A model generated the notes under the pieces. That model worked only from the letters and a program-made list of their open reading frames with translations, did not search any database and was not told the origin of the DNA. A stretch of DNA of 64,000 nucleotides from assembly GCF_018294505.1 (NCBI RefSeq), contig NC_057814.1, positions 38,181,293 through 38,245,292 on the forward strand, in the 5' to 3' direction. Origin of the DNA: Triticum aestivum (taxonomy: Eukaryota; Streptophyta; Magnoliopsida; Poales; Poaceae). The stretch's first letter is position 1; the number at the start of each line of letters is the position of its first letter. Position numbers and translations under genes: made by a program. Positions 11,129 through 22,293 of this stretch are shown here, piece by piece.

Positions 11129-12205
11129 ATGGCTCGTGCTCCTCTGCTAGCAGCACTTGTGGTGGCGGTGGTAGTGGCCAGCTCGCTTGGGCATGGGGCT
11201 TCTGCAGCGGAGCCTCCGGTGGCGCGCGGCCTGTCGTTCGACTTCTACCGGCGGACCTGCCCGCGGGCGGAGTCCATCGTGCGCGGCTTCGTCCAGGACG
11301 CCGTGCGCAAGGACATCGGCCTCGCCGCAGGCCTCCTCCGCCTCCACTTCCACGACTGCTTCGTGCAGGGCTGCGACGCCTCCGTGCTCCTCGACGGCTC
11401 GGCCACGGGGCCAGGGGAGCAGCAGGCGCCGCCCAACCTCACCCTCCGCCCCTCGGCCTTCAAGGCCGTCAACGACATCCGCGACCGGCTGGAGCGCGAG
11501 TGCCGCGGCGCCGTCGTCTCCTGCGCCGACATCCTCGCGCTCGCCGCCCGCGACTCCGTGGTCGTCTCCGGCGGGCCCGACTACCGCGTGCCTCTTGGCC
11601 GCCGTGACAGCCGCAGGTTCGCCACGCGGCAGGACGTGCTGTCCGACCTGCCGGCGCCCTCCTCGAACGTGCCGTCCCTCCTCGCCCTGCTCCGGCCCCT
11701 CGGTCTCGACGCCACCGACCTCGTCACGATCTCTGGCGGCCACACCATCGGGCAGGCGCACTGCTCCTCCTTCGAGGACCGCCTCTTCCCTCGTCCCGAC
11801 CCCACCATCAACCCCCCATTCCTCGCTAGGCTGAAGGGGACGTGCCCTGCCAAGGGCACCGACCGACGCACCGTGCTGGACGTGCGCACGCCCAACGTGT
11901 TCGACAACCAGTACTATGTCGACCTGGTGAACCGGGAGGGGCTCTTCGTCTCCGACCAGGACCTCTTCACCAACGACATCACCCGGCCCATCGTTGAGCG
12001 CTTTGCACGAAGCCAGCGGGACTTCTTCGAGCAGTTCGGCGTGTCCATGGGCAAGATGGGCCAGATGAGGGTGCGCACCAGCGACCTGGGAGAGGTCCGC
12101 CGGAACTGCTCCGCCCGCAACCCCGGCCCAGCCGCCGCCGACGAGCTCCAGTGGCCGTCCTTTGTGCAGACCATCGTCGATGCAGCTGCAGAAAGGCTTG
12201 GCTAG
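11129..12205 (+). CDS. Class III plant peroxidase, barley BP1/Prx5-like (right-arm copy)
   Basis: Second, intact, intronless peroxidase of 358 aa. An N-terminal signal peptide rich in Val and Ala runs to about residue 26. The distal site is LLRLHFHDCFVQGCD (catalytic Arg and His), the segment VSCADILALAARDSVV follows, and the proximal haem ligand lies in VTISGGHTIGQAHC. Eight conserved cysteines and sequons NLT and NCS are visible. A C-terminal extension of about 30 residues follows the last cysteine, as in barley BP1, a grain enzyme probably sent to the vacuole. An AATAAA motif sits at 12257-12262, about 50 bases after the stop. The 5' flank carries the tandem duplication at 8800-10885, so regulation of this copy may differ from the left-arm gene. 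Most class III peroxidases have introns; this pair has none. Confidence 0.96.
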   Translation: MARAPLLAALVVAVVVASSLGHGASAAEPPVARGLSFDFYRRTCPRAESIVRGFVQDAVRKDIGLAAGLLRLHFHDCFVQGCDASVLLDGSATGPGEQQAPPNLTLRPSAFKAVNDIRDRLERECRGAVVSCADILALAARDSVVVSGGPDYRVPLGRRDSRRFATRQDVLSDLPAPSSNVPSLLALLRPLGLDATDLVTISGGHTIGQAHCSSFEDRLFPRPDPTINPPFLARLKGTCPAKGTDRRTVLDVRTPNVFDNQYYVDLVNREGLFVSDQDLFTNDITRPIVERFARSQRDFFEQFGVSMGKMGQMRVRTSDLGEVRRNCSARNPGPAAADELQWPSFVQTIVDAAAERLG

Positions 12206-12256
12206 CTTGTAAGCATCTAGACAAGTGGACTAGTAGCTGTTAATCATGTCGAAATA

Positions 12257-12262
12257 ATAAAA
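12257..12262 (+). promoter_or_regulatory. Putative polyadenylation signal AATAAA of the right peroxidase
   Basis: AATAAA lies about 50 bases after the stop codon and is conserved at the mirrored place in the left arm (complement 5452-5457). Confidence 0.5.
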
Positions 12263-12664
12263 GTGAACAAACTTGATATCATTTTAAGCTATGTGTGCTC
12301 CAGGGTACCAAAATCTTCTTCAAAGAAAGGAGAGTGCCTCATTGATATTCCTATGAGATAGCTAGCTTGAAGAAAAATGATGAAGAAAATTTGTAGTCTA
12401 ATTCGTTAAAAATAATCAATACTCAAAAAAGTTTGGTTGCGAGCAAACCAGTCCAGTTTCATCATCTAGAGGGTCCAGCTTCATCGTTGTCTAGATGGTA
12501 GCACGGGTTATCTTCAGCCAATTTGGATGACGAGCTAATAATAGGCTAGGTGTGTAGGGTGTGACTTTTTTCAATTTTGTATCGCCGTATGTGGCACTTT
12601 TCAGATTTATTTTTTCGACTTTTGCTCAGATTATGAGCTTCTTTGGACCTTAAGACTTTGTTGC

Positions 12665-12737
12665 GTTTTTATTTAATAATATGGCTGCATGCATCGATTG
12701 ATGCAGAGGCCGGGGTTCATCCTCCTTTAAAAAAAAG
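12665..12737 (+). mobile_element. Non-LTR retroelement 3' end with poly(A)
   Basis: The sequence ctgcatgcatcgattgatgcagaggccgggg, followed by cctcctttaaaaaaaa, repeats the 3' signature seen at 8330-8397. The left arm has its counterpart near 4360-4403, so the insertion predates the inverted duplication. Confidence 0.55.
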
Positions 12738-13705
12738 CTTCATCCAATACAATAAGCTGAAACCCCTTGAAGCAACTAACATTATTATTTTTCCGAACTC
12801 ATCCACACCTTCAACACACAAGTAGTTTTAACATGGTTTCTCCTACCTCCTCTTTTTAAATGAGAGTAAGGTTATATAATATATCTGAGCCGTTGATTTT
12901 ATCAAGTAGTGGGTCTGAGTAACTCATACCTTCTTACCTCCCATGTGAAAAAAGGAGGTAGCGAGAATTATTTTTCTAGAATACACACGAGTGTGTGTTT
13001 CGTGTATTAAAGAAAAAGGGGTGAGAAACCCATCCACTGTGAGTTGTGACAAAGCTTCACAGAACTCACTCCACATAGTAGCTAATATATAAATTATCTA
13101 ACAACTCACTAACTCCCAACTCGACATCGCTCCAAGGAAATAGTAGCTAATATACTAATTATCTAACAACTCACTAACTCCCACCTTGCCATCGCTCCAA
13201 GGAAAGCATCTAAGTTACAACAAAGTCTACCAGCTCTCAGCCAGTCCCAAGTTTCTTGCACAATTGTATGTAGAAGAAGAGTTTTTGATGACGCCGCGTG
13301 ATACAAAACGTTCGCATTACTTATACTTTCTATTGAAAAAATGAAGAGAAGGGAGAAAGGAAGAATCTTTCGCAACATCGGCGGTTATTCTAGCTTGTCT
13401 TTGCGGTGTTGTCATGGACACTTTGGACGACGCATAACAACATGGAGATTGAGACGGTTTTTTCCGAAGAAGGGGTCCGACTCCTTCAAATTCCTTGCTT
13501 CTCTGCAGCACTCGCACTCGCTCTTGAGGCAGCGTGATCACGATCGCCTCGGCCTCATGATGGATGCGTTTTTTGGCTACAGCGCATCGATTATCATCCT
13601 CGTAGCGCCGCTTAGCGGCTACCACTAGGTGGCTTTTTTCCCTATTTCTCTTATATTTTCTTAGGCATGATTGTGTTGTTGCACCAGCTGCCGATATTTG
13701 TATGT

Positions 13706-14205
13706 TGTCTGGATGCTGGTTGTATGGACCGTTATTTTATCTATAAAGTGGGGCGAAAGCCTGTTTTGAGAGGAAAAATCTTCCTAAACCACTTGCTTCG
13801 ACACTTTGCGATCCTTTACCCTGACATTGAAAATTCGGATTCAATTCCGATGAAATTATTAACCCTGACCTATCTTGTAGGTACCATACAGGGAAATTTA
13901 ATTCAACCATTGTCAAACATGCATTTGTCATACAGAGTGCCTTTCNNNNNNNNNNNNNNNNNNNNNNNNNNNNNNNNNNNNNNNNNNNNNNNNNNNNNNN
14001 NNNNNNNNNNNNNNNNNNNNNNNNNNNNNNNNNNNNNNNNNNNNNNNNNNNNNNNNNNNNNNNNNNNNNNNNNNNNNNNNNNNNNNNNNNNNNNNNNNNN
14101 NNNNNNNNNNNNNNNNNNNNNNNNNNNNNNNNNNNNNNNNNNNNNNNNNNNNNNNNNNNNNNNNNNNNNNNNNNNNNNNNNNCCCTTGGCCATGGGTGGG
14201 CAAGT
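13706..14205. other. Insertion specific to the right arm, including a 237-N gap (13946-14182)
   Basis: The left arm passes directly from the gatatttgtat block to the gagtgtctttcaccc block (near 3350-3385 read backwards). The right arm has about 240 extra known bases plus N between the same blocks. The inserted sequence has no recognised domain, and the gap hides its end. Confidence 0.6.
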
Positions 14206-15061
14206 TGTGGCCATGGCTCCCCCAATGCTATTTTTCTTCTTCTAAAAAAACCCTATATTTTCAGCTCAAAATGCTCTATATGTATATGTTTGGCTTTCTC
14301 CAATTGTTTACCCCCTTATGCAACATTCCTGGCTCTCTCACTATACACACATGTGCATTTTATACGTTGTATAGAATTTGAGAAATTATTAAGCTAACAC
14401 TTGTTGTGAATTGATCCAAGAATGCAAATCATTTTATTTAAGTTTAAAAGTTATACCGATCAAGTGTCATTTGGTTTCGCTTGCCTCTTTGCCATGTGGA
14501 CCCATGCTATTCAATATTAGAATATGATTACGCTTGTGCAGTTGCACTGTCGCTAGAAAATTCTCTTATAAACTCACACCTAATATATAAAACAAAGCTC
14601 ATATGATGTGCAATAGAACCAGTTGGTATGCAGGATTATTGGAAGACCTGGTAACTAATAACTGATGAAGACTTCTTCAACCGAAAACATGGTAGTGGCC
14701 GAGGGGTCCCTGTGTATTGATCCTTTGTAAAGGATTAAATCTCAGTCCCTACAAACCCCAAATTACAAAGCATGCATTATTGGTTGCGCGCAATGGATCT
14801 CAACATGTATGCAAATGATCTCACTGAGAAACGACACTAAGAAAGAAAAAATTCCAACTTGATCAAGTTGTGTATGTTGTCTCTATAAGTAAATGCACAC
14901 TACTTTTTAAGGTGTTGTTCTGTTTTGATTCTGGCTGTCATGGGAGATATAGTTTGTCCCATGTGTCGTTTGGTACCAAATACAGATAGGTGTCTATCTG
15001 ACCACACATAAAATTGAAAATAGCTTCATATTATGGTCCTAAATTTTCTTTGATTGTATTG

Positions 15062-15180
15062 NNNNNNNNNNNNNNNNNNNNNNNNNNNNNNNNNNNNNNN
15101 NNNNNNNNNNNNNNNNNNNNNNNNNNNNNNNNNNNNNNNNNNNNNNNNNNNNNNNNNNNNNNNNNNNNNNNNNNNNNNNN
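15062..15180. other. Assembly gap (119 N)
   Basis: Run of N in the right arm at the place mirrored by the 2362-2467 gap. Confidence 0.99.
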
Positions 15181-15465
15181 AACCCATTGATAGGATGGAG
15201 CGTGTGAATGTGGTTCAGCACTCGCTAATTAAGAAGTCATTCAAAAACCTCACCGTGGGGCCGGGGCCACCAGGACGTTGGCGGTGATGCACGAGACAAG
15301 TAGGTTACTATTGTGTGTATTGTCAAAAAGTTGTTACACCCTCAGTGGATTCCAACAATGCAACTAACTGATGCCATATCAACACTAATCAAGCCGGAAA
15401 GTGTAGCACTAGGAGGCATGTGTCGTGCGGCCTACGAAGAACAGAAATAGACTGAACGGCCAGCT

Positions 15466-15473
15466 ACCTCAGC
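15466..15473. other. Empty insertion site of the hAT element
   Basis: A single copy of acctcagc (gctgaggt on the other strand), flanked on both sides by sequence matching the two flanks of the hAT element at 394-2055. This is the pre-insertion state. Confidence 0.92.
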
Positions 15474-15583
15474 ATATGTAAACAAAATTTGCTAACATTC
15501 TGGTGTCTCCAACTCCCATACACATTTTCTTACATGTCATCTTGTGTTCCCTCTCATCATCCCCTCTGTCCATGTGGTGTCTC

Positions 15584-16550
15584 CTATATAAACAAACAAT
15601 GTGGCTTGTTGTCCACTTCCTGAAGATGGACCGGTGTATGTATAGGGGGGAGTCGGAGAGGTGAGAGCATTGCTCACATTAGTGCAAGTATGCAACTGGT
15701 TGGTAGAGTATTCATTAGAGGAGAACAATAACATGCTTGTTGGTAAGCGTCTATTCTTCGCCAAAGGCCCAATTTAACCCCACATAAATGTGAAATACAA
15801 GACATCATGTACTATTGTCACTCCAATATCGATAGGTTACTTGGTGTTATTAGTAGGACCGCACACAAAATGGAAAACACAGAGCCACCCTTGTCCAGTA
15901 CTTTTTTGTTTAGTGCTTGGGCACATGGTTCAACTTCTTTCACCGACGTACATAGTAAACTTTAGAAAGGAAGCAGTCCATTATTACTAGCAAATATCGA
16001 GAAGGACATGCACCAATCGTTTTGAACCACGTTTGAAACGGACGTGGATCCTCTGACTTAGAAATCCCTGCCATACCCTGCCTTTGAGTCACTGACAGGT
16101 GGGCCCCATGCTCTGTGGGACCCATGTGTCAGTGGCAGGGGATCCTCGTCCAACGAAGTTTTCCATCTCCAGTAACGCGTCAAGCTCCCCCGATGTCGCC
16201 TCACGCGACTGGTGTATGTGCCGAGACCAAGCACCCGTTGACGACTGCCTTGGCCCAGGCAGGAAGTCTCCTTTGATTACCGGCGTCGGCAAAGTTCCAC
16301 TCATTCCATGGCCATACCAGAGCATGCACATGTTCTCTGCATCTGCAGGCCGATCGCTCATCAGAGAAGCCCCGTGAGCTGCCTCGTCACTTCAGGAACT
16401 ATTCCGCAATATTTGTCAGGGGTGTTGTTAAGTTGTGAGCTGCTTGCCGTGGGCTGGGACAGGGAAGAACGCTGAACGAGATGTTCTACATCTCTACTAT
16501 TGTTGTCCTGCTACCATCCGGATACTGTCATGTCGAGAGTCCCGGGTCCT
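15584..16550. other. Intergenic DNA, no gene recognised
   Basis: Beyond the inverted duplication the sequence is mixed and without a coding signature. The only structure noted is an inverted repeat at 16090-16134, where cactgaca and tgtcagtg face each other around gtgggcccc and gggaccc motifs. Confidence 0.6.
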
Positions 16551-16952
16551 NNNNNNNNNNNNNNNNNNNNNNNNNNNNNNNNNNNNNNNNNNNNNNNNNN
16601 NNNNNNNNNNNNNNNNNNNNNNNNNNNNNNNNNNNNNNNNNNNNNNNNNNNNNNNNNNNNNNNNNNNNNNNNNNNNNNNNNNNNNNNNNNNNNNNNNNNN
16701 NNNNNNNNNNNNNNNNNNNNNNNNNNNNNNNNNNNNNNNNNNNNNNNNNNNNNNNNNNNNNNNNNNNNNNNNNNNNNNNNNNNNNNNNNNNNNNNNNNNN
16801 NNNNNNNNNNNNNNNNNNNNNNNNNNNNNNNNNNNNNNNNNNNNNNNNNNNNNNNNNNNNNNNNNNNNNNNNNNNNNNNNNNNNNNNNNNNNNNNNNNNN
16901 NNNNNNNNNNNNNNNNNNNNNNNNNNNNNNNNNNNNNNNNNNNNNNNNNNNN
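16551..16952. other. Assembly gap (402 N)
   Basis: Run of N flanked on the right by a CA-rich, A-rich low-complexity stretch (16953-17100), a likely reason for assembly failure. Confidence 0.99.
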
Positions 16953-17344
16953 AGAAAACACACACACACAAAGACGCGCGCACTTAAAGGAAAAAACCAC
17001 AGATACACACAAAAAGAAAAATAAATACACAAACACAAAAAAAAGGTGACATCATGGAAAAAACAGGGAACTACAAAATAGTAAAATCCCCAGAAGAAGC
17101 CCGAATTATTCAAGTCTTGTATGGTGTGTCTCTATATACATGTACAATGTCAACAAGTACTATTTAGGATGTTCAGTCTTGATGATTGAAATGCTGGGAG
17201 CTTTAACTCCTCCCATGTGTCATTTGTCATATCCTGCAATTGATATTATTGGCAGAACCATTTTTTTTCCAAAGTAAACAATTCATGAGGATGAGGTTTA
17301 ATAACTACAAAGGCAAGTGGGTAATTGCCCCTTCTCAAAAAAAT
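16953..17344. other. Low-complexity A/CA-rich DNA, then short intergenic DNA
   Basis: 16953-17045 is an ACAC/AAAA-rich stretch. The rest has no recognised feature. A short poly(T) at about 17264 could be the antisense poly(A) end of the neighbouring LINE. Confidence 0.5.
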
Positions 17345-19195
17345 ATAATCCTGAAACCTAATACTAAAATAACATGGTGTTAGCAAGTTGCACGTCACGT
17401 TGCATAGAAAGAGTCGTATCATCGCCATGTTGTAGAATAGAAAGGCCACCATCCACAATGTCTAGTACTACATTTGCAATTTGAACGCCATGCTTGACAC
17501 GATCAATCAGAATAGTAACATGTCAGCGACAATGTTAAATAGCATTGAAGACATGGGGTCACCCTCACGTAGTCCTTTTTTTGTCTGAAAGTAATTGCCT
17601 GCGTCATCATTGACTTTGATAACCATACTGCCTCTAGTAACAAAATTTTGGATCCACCAGCATCATTTATCATTGAATTCTTTCATTCTCAGGGAGTGTT
17701 GAAGGAACGACCATTTGACATTATCAGAGCATCTACTTCCGGACTTGGCAAATCTGACCCCACAAACACCCGCGAACGCGCCCGGACCCCTCTGCGGACA
17801 CAGACCGGTCACACCTCAAATAATGCATTCCACATCTAGATACCTCAAATTAGAAACCACAAATCCATATTATTACATGCCAGTAAACTGATCTTAAGCT
17901 GAGCTTGCCCGGTTCCGCCATGGCCGTATCCGGTGGCCGGCTGCGCTCCCCAGAGTGTTGGTCCGGTCTCCGGCAAGGTAGAGTAGGGCATGGGACATGA
18001 GTCGGCTCACGGGACTGAAGGCACCGCCATCTTCCATGCCATACTCTTCCTGGTCGGATTCCGGAACCCGTTGGGTGTCGGTGGACGTCAGATCGATGAT
18101 GGATCCGTCCTGGGATGAGCCGGCAACATCCACCAAGACGCGGTTGTGGTGGCCGGACTCGTGCACCATACGGGGCATCGGAGAATGTGTCTCCGCCTCG
18201 CCGACCTCCGGGGCCGCGAGGCCTTCCGCCGCCTCCCACGCCCGCTGCTTCGCACGGCGGGCACGCCGCACCATTTTAGCGTCAGACGACGCCCATAGTG
18301 CGCCCATGGTCTCCGAACGCCAACAGAAGGGTTGCGCGTACGCTACTGTGTTCGAACGCCAGACGGACAGCACCGCCTCCGGTGAGGCAGCGACGACACA
18401 CCTAGCCCCAGATAAATGCGCAATTTGGGGGACGCAATTGATTCCCAGCGGAAGGAGGCCGAGCGCTGTCGTGCACGGGCCTCCTCCCAGGAGCGGTGGA
18501 GTGCAAGCCGGACGGCCATCTCCTCCTCGGGGCCGCGTGGGATGGGCTCGGGGTCGACGGGATCTGGAGGTGAAGGGCTCGGATCCTCTGCCCGCCATGC
18601 CGGAGACGGCCGAAGAACGCTGGAGGTGAGCTTGGGTGACGGAGGGGAGTGGGGGGACATGGAGTGAGCTAGCTAGTGTTTGGTCCGGCGAGCAAATGGG
18701 GAGGAATATATGTTGGGTCGGGTGGGCCGTTATGGGCCGGGTCCGACATGGCAGGCGCGTCCGGTCGCCCCCATATCCGCCCGATATTTGGGCTGGATAT
18801 GAGGGGTGCCAATCAGCACGGGCGTCTGAGGCTTGTTTGAGGCACCCGTCTAGGTCACATTATTGTGACCGGTCAGTGACCGGGCGGGCCACCCGGGCGT
18901 TTGAGGCCAGTTTGGGGCGGTCAGCTGTAGATGCTCTCATAGGCCTTCTCAAAATCAATGTTAAAAACTACTCCACTCATGCTTTTTTAGTGCATCTCAT
19001 GAATGGTATCATTTATGATTACTACTTCATCGCGCATATTCATTCTTTGCATAAAAGCTGTTTGGATGACCGGACGGCATGGCCACTAACCATGTTGAGC
19101 ATATTAGTAGCCACTTTCGTGAAAATTTTGAAGCGGACATTTAGGAAACATGTGAGTCTATATTGCAACAAAACAATCTTCCAAAATTAAGGCTG
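17345..19195 (-). pseudogene. Degenerate LINE reverse transcriptase, interrupted by a DNA transposon
   Basis: On the minus strand, fragments of a plant LINE RT can be read on both sides of an insertion. Upstream (about 19195-18937) there is coding similarity leading into the DFEKAYD box, the classical motif of plant LINE RT. The box itself is cut by the 17727-18936 insertion. Downstream (about 17726-17345) come GLREGDPMSS and a segment ending GGLSILQHGDDT, where functional elements carry a YADD-type catalytic box. The family Tyr-Ala is therefore replaced. Several stop codons and frame changes are present. The element is inactive, and the endonuclease and 3' end are not identified. Confidence 0.8.
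17727..18936. mobile_element. DNA transposon inserted in the LINE (PIF/Harbinger-like, 3-bp TSD)
   Basis: Terminal inverted repeats gagcatctac (17727) and gtagatgctc (ending 18936) bound the element. The bases tca occur on each side (17724-17726 and 18937-18939), a 3-bp target duplication of the size made by PIF/Harbinger elements. Removing the element plus one tca leaves an uninterrupted LINE RT motif, which independently confirms the borders. An open frame on the minus strand (17894-18598, 234 codons) is rich in Arg and Ala and ends in acidic DLTSTD-type sequence. It resembles accessory proteins of grass transposons but has no clear transposase motif. Confidence 0.75.
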
Positions 19196-19269
19196 GATAG
19201 GTCAAGTTGATCGGCGTGAAGACAAATGAACAACGCCAATAGGTCAGACTCGATGACATCTCAGAAATT

Positions 19270-20720
19270 ATGATAGAATTATGCGGCCACACCTAACTGT
19301 TGAACAAGTCGCCTTTTAGTCGGCCAATACTCAGCGCCATACAACATTGCGGGTCGAACCGTTGTCCTGTAGAACCTGCCTTTTAGCTTTTGTGGCACTC
19401 TCTTGTCACAGAGAATGACAGAAGCTTGGTGCCACTTCATCCATCTAGCTTTGATTCGATGGTTCACATCTTCATAGTACCCCCATCCTCTTGCAGCATT
19501 GACCCCAAATACCGAAAGCTGTCCTTCTGGGGTACCACCTGGCCATCAAGGCTAACCTCCTCCTCCTCACACCTAGTAGTACTGAAACCGCGCATCATGT
19601 ACTCGGTTTTACTTCTACTCAGCCTAAACCCTTTCGATTCCAATGTTTGTCTCCATAACTCTAACTTCCTATTTACCCTCGTTCGACTATCGTCAACTAG
19701 CACCACATCATCCGCAAAGAGCATACACCATGGGATATCTCCTTGTATATCCCTTGTGACCTCATCCATCACCAATGCAAAAAGATAAGGGCTCAAAGCT
19801 GACCCCTGATGCAGTCCCATCTTAATCGGGAAGTTATCAGTGTCGACATCACTTGTTCGAACACTTGTCACAATATTATCGTCCATGTCCTTGATGAGGG
19901 TAATGTACTTTGCTGGGACTTTATGTTTCTCCAAGGCCCACCACATGACATTCCGCAGTATCTTATCATAGGCCTTCTCCAAGTCAATGAACACCATATG
20001 CAAGTCCTTCTTTTGCTCCCTATATCTCTCCATAAGTTGTCCTCAACTACCAGCTTGACCAGGATAATCCGGTCCCCACGTCTCTTGACGTCTACCACTC
20101 CATACTTGAGGCTCTTGTTGATCAAGATGCCTACGCCATTTCTGTTTGCAGCCGTCCCCGTGTACCACAACTTGAAGCCGGTATCCTCCACCTCCTTCGC
20201 CTTCTGTCCTCTCCATTTGGTTTCTTGGATGCAAAGGATATCAACACCTCTCCTCACCGCTGCATCAACTAGCTCCCGAAGCTTCCCTGTCAGAGCCCCT
20301 ATGTTCCAGCTACCTAAGTGAATCCTCCTAGGCTCGGCTAGCTTCCTTACCCTTTACACTCGTCGAGTCAAATGCGAAGACCCTTGCTCATTTTCCACTA
20401 TATCCGGGCACCGATGTAGCGTGCCACTAAGGATGCGACGACCCGATCCTCGCTCACTTGCCACCGTATACGGATCAAGATACGGCGCGCCACCTGGGGG
20501 GTGACGGCCCGGCCCTTGCCCATTTTCCACCACACCCTGGTTCCAATGTAGCGCGTCGCTGAGAGGGTTACGCCCCAACGAAAATCCTTTGGGTTTCATC
20601 TTCATAAGAGTGGCTGAGTTTTTACGTTGGCTCGCCAAGCCTATCACAACCCTCCTCCTTTACCCGGGCTTGGGACCGGCTATGTTGAGACAACATAGGC
20701 GTAGTTTAACTTTACTAAAA
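19270..20720 (-). pseudogene. RTE-like LINE remnant: endonuclease start fused to RT core by internal deletion
   Basis: Read on the minus strand from 20720. The 5' leader is followed by an AP-endonuclease N-terminal part at 20257-20050 with DILCIQETKW, the typical start of the RTE/CFDP2-like endonuclease. The rest of that domain and the RT fingers are missing. The frame at 20033-19464 (189 codons) then contains the RT core: [16 protein letters not shown], a [13 protein letters not shown] box and the catalytic [10 protein letters not shown] further piece at 19467-19279 carries the thumb/connection-like [19 protein letters not shown]. The two RT pieces are in different frames. This is a different LINE clade from the neighbour at 17345-19195. 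Confidence 0.82.
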
Positions 20721-22293
20721 CCAAAGAATCAGATTAAAAGGTGACCTGATTATTGTTGGTTCGATAAGAATCAAAGAATCAAATTAAAGATGTTATCTAG
20801 TATATGCTAATCTAGGACCAGTCTGGCCAAAAATTGACATCTGAGCACGGGTGCAACGGAGCACTTTATTTTGAAGTTCAAAAAATGCAGATTTTTACGG
20901 CTCGAAAATTTTCAAATTTTTGCGTGCATGAACATATACCAGTGCAGTATACTAGGTCAAAATTTTAGCAATATACTCTCTCCGTTCATAAATACAAGTC
21001 TTTTTTATAGACTTTACTAGGACTATATACGGAGTAAAATGAGTGAACTTTTAGAGTGTAAATTCACTCATTTTACTCCGTATGTAGTCCGTAGTGAAAT
21101 CTCTAAAAGGACTTATGTTTAGGAACAGAGGTAGTACAGCTTACATGTAAAAGATAAAAAAGACAAAATACATGAAAATTAGAGGCTTGTTTTTTGTTGT
21201 TTTATGGCTAAAATTTTGCCTTTTTTGTGCAGCACATAATACAGTGTATTATTGAACGAAATTTGCAGGTACTTAGACCACATGCATGCATTCTCATGTA
21301 AAAAAATTCATTTTTTAAAATCTTTTAAGCACTTTTTTGGAGCAGTTCAAAATAAAGTGCTGTGTTGCCCCATGTTCTGAAAATCTGTTTTACAGTCTGG
21401 CTCACTACTTCCTTTAAGAAAGACGACCCACACTGGGTCCCCTACCTCGTATATTATCATCAAGGGCCGCTAACTAAACAGTTAACACTTAATATTGTGG
21501 TGGACAAAGAACTTAATTAGCTCCGTTCGCTGGGCTTGTGAGCTGAGGGTGCTTTAACTTTAAGGGTTTAGGTGAGCTCAAATTGTGGGTTCAAATGTCT
21601 CAAATGATTAACCAACAAAAATATTATGTAAATTTGCAACATGCATCCATAAATTTTTCACTTTTCCCAATTTTTGCCCATCTAATTTTAAGTAGACTAG
21701 ACATGGCTCATAGGTCCGATGGAACAGAAGATACGAAGTAGTATGAAGGATTCCGTGGAATGTTTACAAGCAATATAGCCATTATTTTGTGCTATACACC
21801 ACAAAAATTAAACAAAATTATTTTAATTTGACAATTTTGCTTAAACTGAAAGATTAATCGTTGGCTACAAAATTGATCTTGCATTTACATGTTGGTTACT
21901 GGCTTGTCAAGAAACGAACTACGCGTAGAAAGTAGGCTCAGCTCGGCTCCACCAAACCAAGCCAAGCCAATCCGGCTTGATCGAGCAATTCTCTTTCCTG
22001 CCTTGGAATCTATGACGGTGTACATCTTATACTGATCACAAGGTGGACATAAGAAGGAAGGTATTTCTTTCTTTCGAAGGAAAAGCTAGGAGCAGATACT
22101 TGCCTTGTGCACGTGAAGAAGAACAAATTCTTCCCACCCACCCACATGGGTGCATACCGAATTAGTGCATCACCGATTTGAACTAGACACGAAGCCACCG
22201 GCCGGCACCGTTGTGGTGCAACCCGTGCATCTCCAATACAGAGGCGAGGAGAACTAGACACAAAGCCACCGGCGGCGGAGGGAGGAGCTAGCA
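20721..22293. other. Intergenic DNA upstream of the NLR-like gene
   Basis: AT-rich sequence with one Stowaway MITE (20976-21134). No gene is recognised. The last 150 bases before the NLR start codon are more GC-rich and contain a repeated block (agacacgaagccaccggc at about 22187 and agacacaaagccaccggc at 22256). Confidence 0.6.
20976..21134. mobile_element. Stowaway MITE (Tc1/mariner type), 159 bp
   Basis: Begins ctctctccgttcataaatac and ends with the inverted form gtttaggaacagaggtag, flanked by TA on both sides (20974-20975 and 21135-21136). The interior is a near-palindrome around actcattttactccgtat. Confidence 0.85.

Larger units (their letters stand above)
10886..15583 (-). repeat. Right arm of the large inverted duplication
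   Basis: Reverse-complement counterpart of 276-6807. It begins with caagcggttgag, the match to the last bases before the 100-N gap, and ends near ggtgtctcc at 15583. It keeps the hAT empty site at 15466-15473. It differs by an insertion at about 13706-14200 (partly N) that the left arm lacks. Outside the peroxidase gene, 12263-15583 holds no recognised gene: a retroelement 3' tail at 12665-12737, a 62-bp tandem near 13070-13200, and an unassigned frame (complement 13317-13625) shared with the left arm. Confidence 0.9.
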
